A DNA stretch of 61,594 nucleotides from an uncultured Lachnospiraceae bacterium (GCA_949893755.1 CATLCV010000008.1:1-61594); one strand, 5' to 3'. Shown: positions 51,588 through 61,096, counted from the stretch's first letter. Program-made: numbers and translations. Notes: a model not told the origin generated them from the sequence alone.

Positions 51588-51944
51588 ATGCATCGTGAAG
51601 AAATAGAGCAGTTTGCTTTTTTATATTTATGCGGACCCAGGGACCGTAGACTGCTGTCAGGAAGGGAGAAAATGACATTTTCTGATTTTGAAAGGCTGGT
51701 TTACATGACCGGCTTTTTAGGGCTGGTTCACTTTAATCTGAAAATGTGGAATCAATATTCGGTACAGTTCCGGAAGCAGCTGGAACGCCTCGAGCGATCC
51801 CGTGAAATGAGAACTGCGCCGCTGCATTCGTCAGAGTATGAGGAAGAAATATGCCGTCAGGAGCAGTGGGTTGCAGAATTCTGCAGCAATGCTCCGGACC
51901 GAAGCGCCCGGGAGTACCTGAGAAAAGTAGTGGACAGGGTGTGA
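51588..51944 (+). CDS. Hypothetical protein
   Basis: 118 residues, helical and charged (REEIEQFAFLYLCG, then LERLERSREMRT). No motif recognised. ATG 51588 follows AAAGAAGG; an upstream ATG at 51558 is less likely. Between the VWA and flavoprotein genes. The 220 bases before it hold no gene; they contain a TTGACT-type box but no clear promoter pair. Confidence 0.6.
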   Translation: MHREEIEQFAFLYLCGPRDRRLLSGREKMTFSDFERLVYMTGFLGLVHFNLKMWNQYSVQFRKQLERLERSREMRTAPLHSSEYEEEICRQEQWVAEFCSNAPDRSAREYLRKVVDRV

Positions 51945-52054
51945 CACGTAATTGCCGTATACCTGAAATCGTGGTATGATTCTGTTATAGAAAATAATCG
52001 TATCTGTGAGTTTTTACTAGGCAGATACAAATAACCACTGATGGAGGTAGAAGG

Positions 52055-52672
52055 ATGAAGGTATTATTGATCAACGGAAGCCCGCATGCAAAGGGAAGTA
52101 CCTATACTGCTCTGCATGAGATGGAGCAGGTTTTTGCCGGGGAAGGCATGGAGACGGAGATTCTGCACATCGGCAATCAGGACATCAGAGGCTGTGTTGC
52201 CTGCGGATTCTGCGGAGGGCACGGCAGATGCGCCTTTAACGATGTAGTAAATGAAGCCGCGCAAAAGTTTGAAGCCTGCGACGGACTGGTAGTCGGAAGC
52301 CCGGTCTACTATGCGTCTGCCAATGCCACATTGGTTGCGTTTCTGGACCGTCTGTTTTACAGCACGCACTTTGACAAAACGATGAAGGTGGGAGCGGCCG
52401 TGGCATCTGCCAGGAGAGGCGGGCTGTCCGCGACCTTTGATGAATTGAATAAGTATTTTACGATCTGCGGAATGCCGGTGGCATCCGGCCAGTATTGGAA
52501 CAGCATTCATGGAAATAACGCGGACGAGGCCGCGCAGGACGCGGAGGGTCTGCAGATCATGCGGACGCTGGCAGTGAATATGGCATTTCTGATGAAGAGC
52601 ATCGCCCTTGGAAAAGAACGGTACGGCCTGCCGGAGAAGGAACCGGTCTGCAGGACTAATTTTATCCGATAA
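52055..52672 (+). CDS. Iron-sulfur flavoprotein / NADPH-dependent FMN reductase family protein
   Basis: 205 residues. The flavodoxin-like FMN fold starts MKVLLINGSPHAKGSTYTAL. A compact cysteine motif C47-x2-C50-x2-C53-x5-C59 (GCVACGFCGG) follows, as in Isf-type proteins that bind a [4Fe-4S] cluster. A VGSPVYYASANATLVAFLD segment lies near 90. It moves electrons between ferredoxin-like donors and an unknown acceptor. RBS GGAGGTAGAAGG. The following gene starts about 80 bases later. Confidence 0.88.
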   Translation: MKVLLINGSPHAKGSTYTALHEMEQVFAGEGMETEILHIGNQDIRGCVACGFCGGHGRCAFNDVVNEAAQKFEACDGLVVGSPVYYASANATLVAFLDRLFYSTHFDKTMKVGAAVASARRGGLSATFDELNKYFTICGMPVASGQYWNSIHGNNADEAAQDAEGLQIMRTLAVNMAFLMKSIALGKERYGLPEKEPVCRTNFIR

Positions 52673-52754
52673 AAAATGATATCTGCCGTCTTTTGCAGAT
52701 GAAGGACAGGCAATCAGTCGGCAGAACAGGCTGATTATACGAGGAGGAACGATC

Positions 52755-54368
52755 ATGAAACTGACTTTGAACGGTATAAAAGACAGACAGGATTGGGAAC
52801 AGGCCGGAATCGGGCTGCCGTCCTATGACGCCGGGGCACTTGCGGACAGAACCAGAACAGCCCCGGTATGGGTACATTTCGGTGTGGGAAATATTTTCCG
52901 GATCTTCATCGGCGGGATCGCGGACCAGCTGATCTCGGAAGGATTGATGGATCGGGGGATCATCGGTGCGGAGACCTTTGATTATGATGTGGTGGAGCAG
53001 ATATACAGGCCCTTTGATAACCTGATCCTGTCCATTACGCTTCACGGAGACGGCACAACGGACCGAAAGGTGCTGGGATCTGTGACAGAAGCGGTGAAAG
53101 CACAGTATTCCGATGCAGAACAGTGGAATCGGTTAAAAGAAATTTTCCGCGCTCCGGGACTGCAGATGATCTCATTTACGATCACGGAAAAGGGATATGC
53201 GCTGACCAGAGCGGACGGAACCTATTTTGACTTTATAAAAGCAGACATTGAAAACGGGCCGGAGAAAGCATCAAGCGCCATGGCTGTTGTAACGGCCATG
53301 CTGCTGGAGCGTTACCGCGGCGGCAAGTTCCCGCTTGCCCTGGTATCCATGGACAACTGCTCCCAGAACGGACAGAAATTCCGAAATTCCGTATTGGAAA
53401 TCGCAGAAGAATGGAAGAAACTCGGTTTTGTGGAGGAAGGATTTCTTCAATATATTCAGGATGAAAACCAGGTTTCTTTCCCGTGGACAATGATCGACAA
53501 GATCACGCCCCGGCCCAGCGAGAAGATCGCGAAGGAGCTGGAAGAGGCCGGAGTGGAAGCTATGCAGCCGGTGATCACATCCGGAAAAACCTATATCGCG
53601 CCCTTTGTCAATGCGGAGGGACCCCAGTATCTGGTGGTGGAGGACAGCTTTCCAAACGGCCGTCCGGCATTGGAGAAGGCAGGGGTATATATGACAGACC
53701 GGGATACGGTCAACAAGTCCGAGAAAATGAAGGTGACGGCCTGCCTCAATCCCATCCATACCGCATTGGGGCCTTATGGATGCGTGCTGGGCTATGAACT
53801 GTTTTCCGATGAAATGAAAGATCCCGACATGCTGGAGCTGGCGCGGCGGGTCGGGTACGTGGAAGGCATGGAGGTGGTTCCGGATCCGGGCATCCTCTCC
53901 CCGAAGGCATTTCTGGACGAAGTGATCAACGAACGGTTTCCCAATCCTTACCTGGGCGATACCACCCAGAGACTTTCGGTGGATGTGTCTCAGGGAATCG
54001 GGATCCGCTTCGGAGAGACGATCAAATCCTATATGGCGAAGTATGGGGACGCAGCACGCCTGAACGGTATTCCTGTTGCGATTGCCGGGTGGTTCCGTTA
54101 TCTTCTTGCCATTGACGAAGAAGGCAGGCCATTTGAGCTGGCGCCGGATCCCATGGTGCCGGAATTGCAGGAGCAGATGGCGGGGATCGTATTCGGAGAG
54201 CCTGACAGTCTGACGGACCAGCTGCGGGCAATCCTGTCCAATGAAAATATCTTTGCCGTGGATCTGTATAAGGCCGGAATCGGGGAGAAGATCGAGGAAA
54301 TCTTCCGGGAAGAGATCGCCGGACCGGGAGCGGTCAGAAGAACTGTAAAGAAATACCTGGGGTGCTGA
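52755..54368 (+). CDS. Mannitol dehydrogenase family (UxuB/MtlK-like) polyol or uronate oxidoreductase
   Basis: 537 residues of the polyol-specific long-chain dehydrogenase group. The N-terminal VHFGVGNIFRIFIGG is the family's nucleotide-binding start, and the K-rich EKMKVTACLNPIHTALGPYG holds the Lys/Asn/His active-site region. The spacing Lys-x5-Asn-x2-His differs by one from the classic pattern. It may reduce a keto-uronate such as fructuronate, or oxidise a polyol. It is not linked to the polyol operon at 18.5-30 kb. RBS GAGGAGG. Terminator just after. Confidence 0.82.
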   Translation: MKLTLNGIKDRQDWEQAGIGLPSYDAGALADRTRTAPVWVHFGVGNIFRIFIGGIADQLISEGLMDRGIIGAETFDYDVVEQIYRPFDNLILSITLHGDGTTDRKVLGSVTEAVKAQYSDAEQWNRLKEIFRAPGLQMISFTITEKGYALTRADGTYFDFIKADIENGPEKASSAMAVVTAMLLERYRGGKFPLALVSMDNCSQNGQKFRNSVLEIAEEWKKLGFVEEGFLQYIQDENQVSFPWTMIDKITPRPSEKIAKELEEAGVEAMQPVITSGKTYIAPFVNAEGPQYLVVEDSFPNGRPALEKAGVYMTDRDTVNKSEKMKVTACLNPIHTALGPYGCVLGYELFSDEMKDPDMLELARRVGYVEGMEVVPDPGILSPKAFLDEVINERFPNPYLGDTTQRLSVDVSQGIGIRFGETIKSYMAKYGDAARLNGIPVAIAGWFRYLLAIDEEGRPFELAPDPMVPELQEQMAGIVFGEPDSLTDQLRAILSNENIFAVDLYKAGIGEKIEEIFREEIAGPGAVRRTVKKYLGC

Positions 54369-54386
54369 AAACATCTCCATAAAAGA

Positions 54387-54419
54387 GGCTGTCGGTTCTG
54401 CTGTTTCCGACAGCCTTTT
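54387..54419 (+). terminator. Terminator after the mannitol dehydrogenase family gene
   Basis: GGCTGTCGG, loop, CCGACAGCC then TTTT, with A-rich sequence before it (54381 on). Confidence 0.9.
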
Positions 54420-54443
54420 GATGACGGATCAGACATCAATGTA

Positions 54444-55073
54444 TCAGCGGACAGTAGATAGAATCGGCAGCAGGTCGCCGGGCTTTTTCAAATAATAATC
54501 CGCCCGGATCTTCTGGCTGCTGCTGCCCCACACCGCAAGGGCAAAATCAACCCCGGCATGCTCTGCGCACATACTGTCATATTTGCTGTCACCGATATAA
54601 AGGAGCTGCCGTCTGCAGGCCCCGGACAATTCCATATATTTCAAAAGCGGGTCCGCATTTGGCTTATGCGCTTCCGTATCGTCAGCGCAAATGATCGTAT
54701 GGAAATAATGACTGATGCCATAGGGATAAAAATCCTGTTCGTATTCCTCCTTTGTTTTGGACGTGACGATGCCCATATCATAATCCTGTCTCAGCAGATC
54801 TTTTAGCAATTCCGGGATTCCGTCAAAAACAGTTACAGTATCCGCATATCGGCATATCTGATGATTCCAGAGATCAAGTGTTGGGGGAATATCATGTATT
54901 CCCAGGAGCCTCAGGGCATCTTCCCCGGTAATCCCCAGCGCAAACATCAATTCATCAAGCGATTTTTCTTTCCCTGTCAAACTCAATATGGTGTCCTGCA
55001 GAGAATGCAGTACCGCATATTCCGTATCGATCAGAGTACCGTCAATGTCAAAAACGATATGTTTGTATTTCAT
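54444..55073 (-). CDS. HAD-family phosphatase (phosphoglycolate phosphatase-like)
   Basis: 209 residues. Motif I IVFDIDGTLIDTE (nucleophile Asp near residue 9), motif II IVTSKTK, motif III with K in AHKPNADPLL, and motif IV YIGDSKYD. The helical cap domain lies at about 15-85. It removes phosphate from a small metabolite. The start at 55073 follows GGAAGGCGGC; a longer frame upstream is not protein-like. Divergent from the SNF2 gene. Confidence 0.9.
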   Translation of the reverse strand: MKYKHIVFDIDGTLIDTEYAVLHSLQDTILSLTGKEKSLDELMFALGITGEDALRLLGIHDIPPTLDLWNHQICRYADTVTVFDGIPELLKDLLRQDYDMGIVTSKTKEEYEQDFYPYGISHYFHTIICADDTEAHKPNADPLLKYMELSGACRRQLLYIGDSKYDSMCAEHAGVDFALAVWGSSSQKIRADYYLKKPGDLLPILSTVR

Positions 55074-55277
55074 ATTGCCGCCTTCCTGTGAGCGCTCCAA
55101 GACAGCATGCGCACATATATGGCTGCCGTTGGAGGATTGCTTTTTACAGGTATCGTTATAGTGCGTTATGGGGGGAAAAAATATCCGATTTCTGCCGCTA
55201 TATATCACGATCCTGCCAGTTTGGAGTGTACAGCAATGAAATCCTGTATCTGACCAGCAAAAAAACAGAATTTGAAG

Positions 55278-55306
55278 TTGAATTATCAACCGATCCAGAA
55301 TATAAT
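55278..55306 (+). promoter_or_regulatory. Promoter of the SNF2 gene
   Basis: TTGAAT (55278-55283), 17-bp spacer, TATAAT (55301-55306), 58 bases before the start. It lies in the 291-bp gap after the HAD gene, which contains no supported gene. Confidence 0.7.
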
Positions 55307-55364
55307 AATTCCTGTGAAAAATCATGGAATGATACAAAATATAAAGAAAAAGTAGGAAACTACA

Positions 55365-58300
55365 ATGGAGAATCGGAAGAAAAAATTTGATCAGGATACT
55401 TTAGACAGAGGAAAACGCCGGAAGGACGAAGCGGAAAAGCAGAAAGCCGAAGAAGCCCGCCGCCAGCAGCAGGAACGGAGAAAGGCGGAATTTTCGCTTC
55501 TCGGGGATTCCTGGGAGGAGGAATCCGAAAGCGCGGAGGCAGAGCAGGACAATAAAAATATTGAAAGACTGGAACGTTATAAATATTTTAAGGGAACCCG
55601 GATCAAGCGTTCTATAAAGATCCCGCCGGAGGTCATGGAAAAGGGCGAAAAGCTGTATGCACAGGGGGATATCGAGATGAAAGAGATCCTGACCGGTTTT
55701 GACCAGTACAGCGAGGAAATCCGGGGACAGATCGACGCGGTGGGAAGATCCGGCAATATGGAATTTCCTGTCAGGATCATTTTTTCACGTACCGCTGTGA
55801 CCTACACGGAGTGCCGATGCCCGCAGTGCATACGGGAGTTTTATTCCTCCTGGGATATAGAGAAGACAAAATGCCCCTACAAGGCGGGGACGCTGAGGCT
55901 CCTGGAGGATTACCTGGATACCCACAGCTTTGGGGATGCCACGGACAGCTATGGAAAGGCGCTGCTGAAGCTTTATCAGGAAAAGCGGTCAAATCTTGCG
56001 GCCGCGGATACGGAGGAGAAAAAGGAAAGCCTTCGGTTAGTTCCCCGGCTGACCCGGAAGGAGGGAAAGCTGTCCGTAGCGTTTAAGATTGGCGAAAAGA
56101 AGCTGTTTATTGTAAAAAAGCTGGATGATTTCTGTGAAAATGTAAAAAATTCGGCAACCGCTACCTATGGGTCAAATACCCAGATCAATCATAATCTTGA
56201 GTATTTTACGGAATCCGGAAAGGGCTGGATCCGCTTCATCAACCGGATCGTGCGGGAGGAAGAGGAATTTCTGCAGCGCCTTCAGGAGTCCAGCAGGTAC
56301 GATTATTACGGCAGCCGGAAAACCACGGTAGGAGGGGCGCTGAACCTGTTCGGATGGAGGCTGGATGAATTCTATAATCAGATGGCGGAGGAAGCCGTCG
56401 AATTTGAAGATAAAGACGGATGGGAGAAAAGGAAGGAGATTCTGACCCGTGCGGAACGCAATCCCAGTGTTTTCATGCATATTTCCGAGGAAAAGGTGGG
56501 AAGCGGCAGGGTATTTCACGGAATCCGGGTGGACGGCAGCCTGCCGGAGCTGTATATGGGAACCGATACGGGATATTATATCGGCGACGGAGAGCTCTGC
56601 CGGGTGGAAAAGGATTTCCAGGAAAAGATCGAACCTCTGTCCCGCCTTGCGAGTGATGAAGGATTTTCTTTTCATGTGGGAAGGAACCATATGGCGGAAT
56701 TTTACTACAGGATCCTGCCCCAGCTGGAGGAAATTGTGAATATCGAGGAGACGGAACCAGAAAAATTCCGCTCCTATCTTCCGCCGGAGGTGCGGTTTGT
56801 CTTTTATCTGGATGCCGCGGATCAGAATGTGACCTGTCAGGTCAGCGCAAAATACGGCGGCAGGGAATTTTCGGCGCTGGATGTTCTGAGCAGGCAGGAT
56901 CACGGCGGGATCGAGGCGCTCCGGGACGCTTCCAGGGAGGAGGAGATCCTGTTTCATGTCATGCAGTGGTTTCCGCGGATTGATTGGGAGCAGGAAGCGC
57001 TGCACTGCGGCGGCGACGAGGAGCTGATCTATCAGGTCATGGAGAGCGGCACGGAGAAGCTGATGGAACTGGGCGAGGTGCGTTGCACCAAGAGCTTCCT
57101 GAATAATCATGTGGTGCGTCGTATGAAGGTATCCGTGGGAGTTTCCGTATCATCCGGACTTTTGGACCTGAACATTACGACCGACGATATCCCCCAGGCC
57201 GAGCTGCTGGATATTCTGGCAAGCTACCGGGCAAAGAAAAAATATTACCGTCTCAAGGACGGCTCCTTCATGAATCTGGACGATTCCTCCCTGCAGATGC
57301 TGACGGAGATGATGGACGCCATGCACCTCAAGCCGAAGGAATTTGTGAAGGGAAAAATGCATCTGCCCATGTACCGCACCCTTTATCTGGATAAGATGCT
57401 GGAGGAAAACGACAGCGTGTACAGCAAGAGGGACAGCCATTTCCGAAAGGTGGTCAAGGGCTTTAAGACGGTGAAGGACGCGGATTTTGAAGAACCGGAA
57501 AGCCTGTCCAGGATCATGCGTAATTACCAGAAAAACGGCTTCAAATGGCTTCGGACACTGGAAGCATGGCAGTTCGGCGGGATCCTGGCAGACGATATGG
57601 GGCTGGGCAAGACGCTGCAGGTGATCGCGGTGCTGCTTGCGGCAAAGCAGGAGGGAACAGAAGGCACCTCCCTGGTGGTGGCGCCGGCCTCTCTGATCTT
57701 CAATTGGGGAGAGGAATTTGAGCGGTTCGCTCCGGAATTGAAGGTTTCCCTGATCACGGGAAATCAGGAGGAACGCCAGAATATCATTGCTTCCTGGCAG
57801 GAGGCGGATGTGCTCGTCACATCCTACGACCTTTTGAAACGGGATATCCTGTTCTATGAGGATAAGCAGTTCCTGTACCAGATCATAGACGAGGCACAGT
57901 ATATCAAGAATCATACCACAGCCGCGGCAAAGGCTGTGAAGGTGATCCGCAGTCAGATACGCTATGCACTGACCGGAACCCCGATCGAGAACCGTCTGAG
58001 CGAATTGTGGAGCATTTTTGACTATCTGATGCCTGGCTTCTTGTATGGCTATGATGTATTTAAGCGGGAGTTGGAAAGCCCGATCGTGAAGAGCAGCGAC
58101 GAGTCCGCCATGGCCCGGCTGCAGAAAATGGTTGGGCCCTTCATCCTGCGGAGGCTGAAAGGGGACGTCCTGAAGGACCTGCCGGAGAAGCTGGAGGAGC
58201 ACCGGTACGTCCGGTTCGGAAGTACGCAGCAGAAGCTCTATGACGGCCAGGTGCTTCATATGAAGGAAACACTGGCACAGCAGAATGAGGCGGAGTTCAA

Positions 58301-58904
58301 TAAGAACAAGCTGCTGATCCTGGCGGAGCTGACAAGACTGCGGCAGATCTGCTGCGATCCGTCCCTGTGCTTTGAAAACTACAAGGGCGAGGCGGCCAAG
58401 CTGGAGGCCTGTCTGCAGCTCATCCAGAGCGCCATCGACGGCGGACACCGGATGCTGGTATTTTCCCAGTTTACGTCCATGCTGGAGATCCTGCAGGAAA
58501 AGCTGTCCGGGCTGGGGATTGCCTACTATACGATCACGGGAAGCACCTCCAAGGAAAAGCGGCTCCAGATGGTCAAGGAATTTAACGAGGGGGAGGTTCC
58601 GGTATTTTTGATCTCCTTAAAGGCCGGAGGCGTGGGACTGAATCTGACCGGGGCGGATGTGGTCATTCATTATGATCCCTGGTGGAACCTGGCAGTGCAG
58701 AACCAGGCGACGGACCGTGCCCACCGGATTGGACAGACCAAAAAGGTGACGGTCTACAAGCTGATCGCGAAGGGCACCATCGAGGAAAAGATCCAGAAGC
58801 TCCAGGAGAAGAAGAAAGACCTGGCAGAGCAGGTGATCGGCGGCGAAGCGGCACAGCTCGGCAGCCTGAGCAGAGAAGAGATCATGGAACTGCTGGGCAT
58901 ATGA
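55365..58904 (+). CDS. SNF2-family helicase with an N-terminal SWIM-like zinc motif
   Basis: 1179 residues. The first 90 residues are charged coiled coil. A SWIM-like Cys set follows: C150-x-C152-x2-C155-x14-C170 (CRCPQC, KCPYK); the usual final His is Tyr. A long middle region of unknown fold (about 200-690) precedes the Snf2 ATPase: motif I DDMGLGKT at 743-750, motif II DEAQ at 842-845, and motif VI QATDRAHRIGQ. It should move along or remodel DNA, or displace DNA-bound proteins, using ATP. RBS AGGAA. A possible fourth member of a MoxR/VWA/LRR group. Confidence 0.93.
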   Translation: MENRKKKFDQDTLDRGKRRKDEAEKQKAEEARRQQQERRKAEFSLLGDSWEEESESAEAEQDNKNIERLERYKYFKGTRIKRSIKIPPEVMEKGEKLYAQGDIEMKEILTGFDQYSEEIRGQIDAVGRSGNMEFPVRIIFSRTAVTYTECRCPQCIREFYSSWDIEKTKCPYKAGTLRLLEDYLDTHSFGDATDSYGKALLKLYQEKRSNLAAADTEEKKESLRLVPRLTRKEGKLSVAFKIGEKKLFIVKKLDDFCENVKNSATATYGSNTQINHNLEYFTESGKGWIRFINRIVREEEEFLQRLQESSRYDYYGSRKTTVGGALNLFGWRLDEFYNQMAEEAVEFEDKDGWEKRKEILTRAERNPSVFMHISEEKVGSGRVFHGIRVDGSLPELYMGTDTGYYIGDGELCRVEKDFQEKIEPLSRLASDEGFSFHVGRNHMAEFYYRILPQLEEIVNIEETEPEKFRSYLPPEVRFVFYLDAADQNVTCQVSAKYGGREFSALDVLSRQDHGGIEALRDASREEEILFHVMQWFPRIDWEQEALHCGGDEELIYQVMESGTEKLMELGEVRCTKSFLNNHVVRRMKVSVGVSVSSGLLDLNITTDDIPQAELLDILASYRAKKKYYRLKDGSFMNLDDSSLQMLTEMMDAMHLKPKEFVKGKMHLPMYRTLYLDKMLEENDSVYSKRDSHFRKVVKGFKTVKDADFEEPESLSRIMRNYQKNGFKWLRTLEAWQFGGILADDMGLGKTLQVIAVLLAAKQEGTEGTSLVVAPASLIFNWGEEFERFAPELKVSLITGNQEERQNIIASWQEADVLVTSYDLLKRDILFYEDKQFLYQIIDEAQYIKNHTTAAAKAVKVIRSQIRYALTGTPIENRLSELWSIFDYLMPGFLYGYDVFKRELESPIVKSSDESAMARLQKMVGPFILRRLKGDVLKDLPEKLEEHRYVRFGSTQQKLYDGQVLHMKETLAQQNEAEFNKNKLLILAELTRLRQICCDPSLCFENYKGEAAKLEACLQLIQSAIDGGHRMLVFSQFTSMLEILQEKLSGLGIAYYTITGSTSKEKRLQMVKEFNEGEVPVFLISLKAGGVGLNLTGADVVIHYDPWWNLAVQNQATDRAHRIGQTKKVTVYKLIAKGTIEEKIQKLQEKKKDLAEQVIGGEAAQLGSLSREEIMELLGI

Positions 58905-58950
58905 TACAGGCTGGCCTGTTATCCGGCCAGCCGTGATGTGATCGTATCAT

Positions 58951-60006
58951 TTATATTTTTTTCGCAAGCATCTCAGGATTGGAAGCATAGGCCAGCGCAG
59001 TGTCCCTGCTGATCGTTCCGTTTTTGCACAGCTTCTGCAGGCTGCTGTCCATGGAGATCATGTCGTCCTTTGCGGAGGAGTAAATGATCCCGTCAATCTG
59101 ATGCACCTTGTTATCCCGGATCATATTCCGGATCGCAGGCGTCACGGTCATGATCTCAAACGCGGGAACGACTTGTCCGTCCACAGTGGGGACAAGCTGC
59201 TGGGAGACAACGGCGTTGAGCACGGTAGAGAGCTGAATGGCGATCTGCCGCTGCTGATTTGCCGGAAATACGTCGATGATCCGGTCGATGGTGTTGGCCG
59301 CTCCGATGGTATGCAGGGTGGACAAAAGCAGGTGCCCGGTCTCGGCTGCGGTCATGGCCACATTGATGGTCTCATAATCGCGCATCTCCCCCAGCAGGAT
59401 CACATCCGGACTCTGCCGGAGCGCCGCGCGCAGGGCAACCACATAATTTTCCGTATCTACATTGATCTCCCGCTGGCTGACGATGCTCCGCCCGTGACGG
59501 TGCAGGTATTCCAGGGGATCCTCCAGGGTAATGATGTGGGCATCCCGGTTTCGGTTGATGCTGTCGATGATGCAGGCAAGGGTCGTGGACTTTCCGCTTC
59601 CCGCAGGGCCGGTGACCAGGACCATGCCGCTTCCGCTGTTGCCATATTGGATGATGTTCTCCGGGATCCCAAGCTCATCCGGATCGGGCAGCTGGAATGT
59701 GATGATCCGGATCACTGCGGACAGCGCGCCCCTCTGCTTATAGGCGCAGACCCGGAAACGGGAGACGCCTGTGAGGGCAAACGCAAAATCATCATCTCCA
59801 TTTTTTTCAAAGACATGGATATCCCGATGGTCGGCAAGCTCATAGATCTCTTTCAGGAGAATTTCCGTATCCGAGGGCAGAAGCTTCTCCTCATTGACCT
59901 GGTGGATCACTCCGTTTTTACGAACCGAAACAGGCAGTCCGGCCACAATAAATACATCGGATGCATGTTCGGATACGGCCTGCTCCAGGATTGTCTGAAT
60001 GTTCAT
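58951..60006 (-). CDS. PilT-type twitching motility ATPase
   Basis: 351 residues. Walker A GPAGSGKSTT, Asp box ITLEDPLEYLH, Walker B LLGEMRD and the His box ETGHLLLSTLHTIGAAN. The N-terminal domain (about 1-100) is typical PilT. It drives pilus retraction by removing pilin subunits at the membrane base. Start 60006 follows TGGAGG. It belongs with the pilin-like genes upstream on the same strand. Confidence 0.93.
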   Translation of the reverse strand: MNIQTILEQAVSEHASDVFIVAGLPVSVRKNGVIHQVNEEKLLPSDTEILLKEIYELADHRDIHVFEKNGDDDFAFALTGVSRFRVCAYKQRGALSAVIRIITFQLPDPDELGIPENIIQYGNSGSGMVLVTGPAGSGKSTTLACIIDSINRNRDAHIITLEDPLEYLHRHGRSIVSQREINVDTENYVVALRAALRQSPDVILLGEMRDYETINVAMTAAETGHLLLSTLHTIGAANTIDRIIDVFPANQQRQIAIQLSTVLNAVVSQQLVPTVDGQVVPAFEIMTVTPAIRNMIRDNKVHQIDGIIYSSAKDDMISMDSSLQKLCKNGTISRDTALAYASNPEMLAKKI

Positions 60007-60094
60007 CTTATTTTGATTCCTCCAAATTTATAACCTTATTATTTCATGTCACATCTTAACCAGGTGTGACATGTACCGTCTTAGAAATTATTGC

Positions 60095-60120
60095 AACCAT
60101 ACAGGTGGAAATTATTCGGG
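60095..60120. repeat. TACAGGTGGAAAT repeat copy
   Basis: CCATACAGGTGGAAATTATTC, ending just at the stop of the minus-strand pilin-like gene. Same 13-bp core as at 47185 and 48773. Confidence 0.45.
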
Positions 60121-60621
60121 CATGGGCATGAGCTGCAGCGGCTGGCTGTCTTCCCGGGTTCCCGTATTGACGAGCTGCCATTTTTCAATTTCGTAATACC
60201 CTTCGTCTCTGTCCGGAGTGAATACAAGTCCGACTTCCAGAGCCTGCTTTTCATTGACTGGGATCTGATAGGAGAGAGTGGCATCCTCAGGATCATACAC
60301 GATCTCCAGTCCGACCGCGTCAAATTCCGCTCCGTCGATCTGGGTAAAGTCCAGATTCTTCGTCCAATTCCCGGAGCCGTCCGAGCTGCCTGCCGCTTTC
60401 ACCAGGATGGCATCGATCTGTGCCAGCGCATCCTCGGCCACGTTGCATGCCTGGTAATAGTCTGTTCTGCGCTGGGCCGCACGGCTGCTGAAGGAATAAT
60501 CGCTCCGCGCGCTGGACAGGGACAAGGTAGCAAATGTGACGAGACAAAGCACAAGGAAAATGACCAGCAGCAGGGAAGAACCGATATTCACAAAAGGAGC
60601 CTGTTTTTTATCTCTTTGCAT
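60112..60621 (-). CDS. Pilus-associated membrane protein (PilX-like)
   Basis: 169 residues. One N-terminal helix (SLLLVIFLVLCLVTFATLSL) after a short basic stretch, then a soluble domain with YYQACNVAEDALAQIDAIL. It resembles pilus assembly proteins of the PilX/minor pilin type that sit in the membrane with the pilus machinery. It overlaps the preceding gene by 14 bases. No clear processing site with a leading Glu is present, so it may not be cleaved. Confidence 0.7.
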   Translation of the reverse strand: MQRDKKQAPFVNIGSSLLLVIFLVLCLVTFATLSLSSARSDYSFSSRAAQRRTDYYQACNVAEDALAQIDAILVKAAGSSDGSGNWTKNLDFTQIDGAEFDAVGLEIVYDPEDATLSYQIPVNEKQALEVGLVFTPDRDEGYYEIEKWQLVNTGTREDSQPLQLMPMPE

Positions 60622-61096
60622 GGTCAGCCCTCCTCTGCAGATAATGCTTTACAGTCAGCTCATAGATCGGATCCTCTTTTTCTGCCTCACCGATCGTCAT
60701 TCCGGCAGTCAGCATATCTCCCTGCTCCCACAATACCGCCTGGAGTACATAGGCTTTGTCCTTTTCCGCGCAGGGGATAAAATCTTCATCATAAAAAATC
60801 AGTGCAGATACCGAAGGCACATCCCCGTTTTCTTCGGAGTCCGTAAGAGAAGCATCCGGATAGATCCCGGTGATCACCTCTACGGCGTCCGCCATCCCGC
60901 CGGAAGTATTTACGATCTCCGCCATTCCGGAGCACTCGTTGACTGCATGGTTCAGCCGCTGGGCATCCCGGCTCAGGATATGTGATTTCACAAAAAACTG
61001 CACGCAGACAGCGCTTGCAAGTGAGAAAAATAAAATGGCAAGGATCAGCTCCAAGAGAAATAAACTGGATGATTTTGCCCGATTTCTGTGCTTCAT
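60608..61096 (-). CDS. Minor pilin-like protein
   Basis: 162 residues. The basic start MKHRNRAKSSSLFLLELI is followed by a hydrophobic helix ILAILFFSLASAVCVQFFV, the type IV pilin pattern with a Glu five residues into it. The globular part is short. It is expected to be a minor pilin or pseudopilin in the inner membrane. RBS GAGGGAG. The 140-bp gap upstream to 61236 holds a 71-bp inverted-repeat element, not a gene. Confidence 0.72.
   Translation of the reverse strand: MKHRNRAKSSSLFLLELILAILFFSLASAVCVQFFVKSHILSRDAQRLNHAVNECSGMAEIVNTSGGMADAVEVITGIYPDASLTDSEENGDVPSVSALIFYDEDFIPCAEKDKAYVLQAVLWEQGDMLTAGMTIGEAEKEDPIYELTVKHYLQRRADHAKR

Noticed and set aside
55088-55390. 100-codon frame before the SNF2 gene
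   Set aside because: It crosses the promoter at 55278-55306 and overlaps the SNF2 start in another frame. No ribosome site. A decayed gene cannot be excluded.
57150-58448. 432-codon frame on the - strand
   Set aside because: Opposite to the SNF2 ATPase core, whose motifs are all intact. The antisense protein has no recognisable domain.
58909-58932. GGCTGGCC/GGCCAGCC hairpin as SNF2 terminator
   Set aside because: A good stem, but no T-run on either side. Left out as a terminator.
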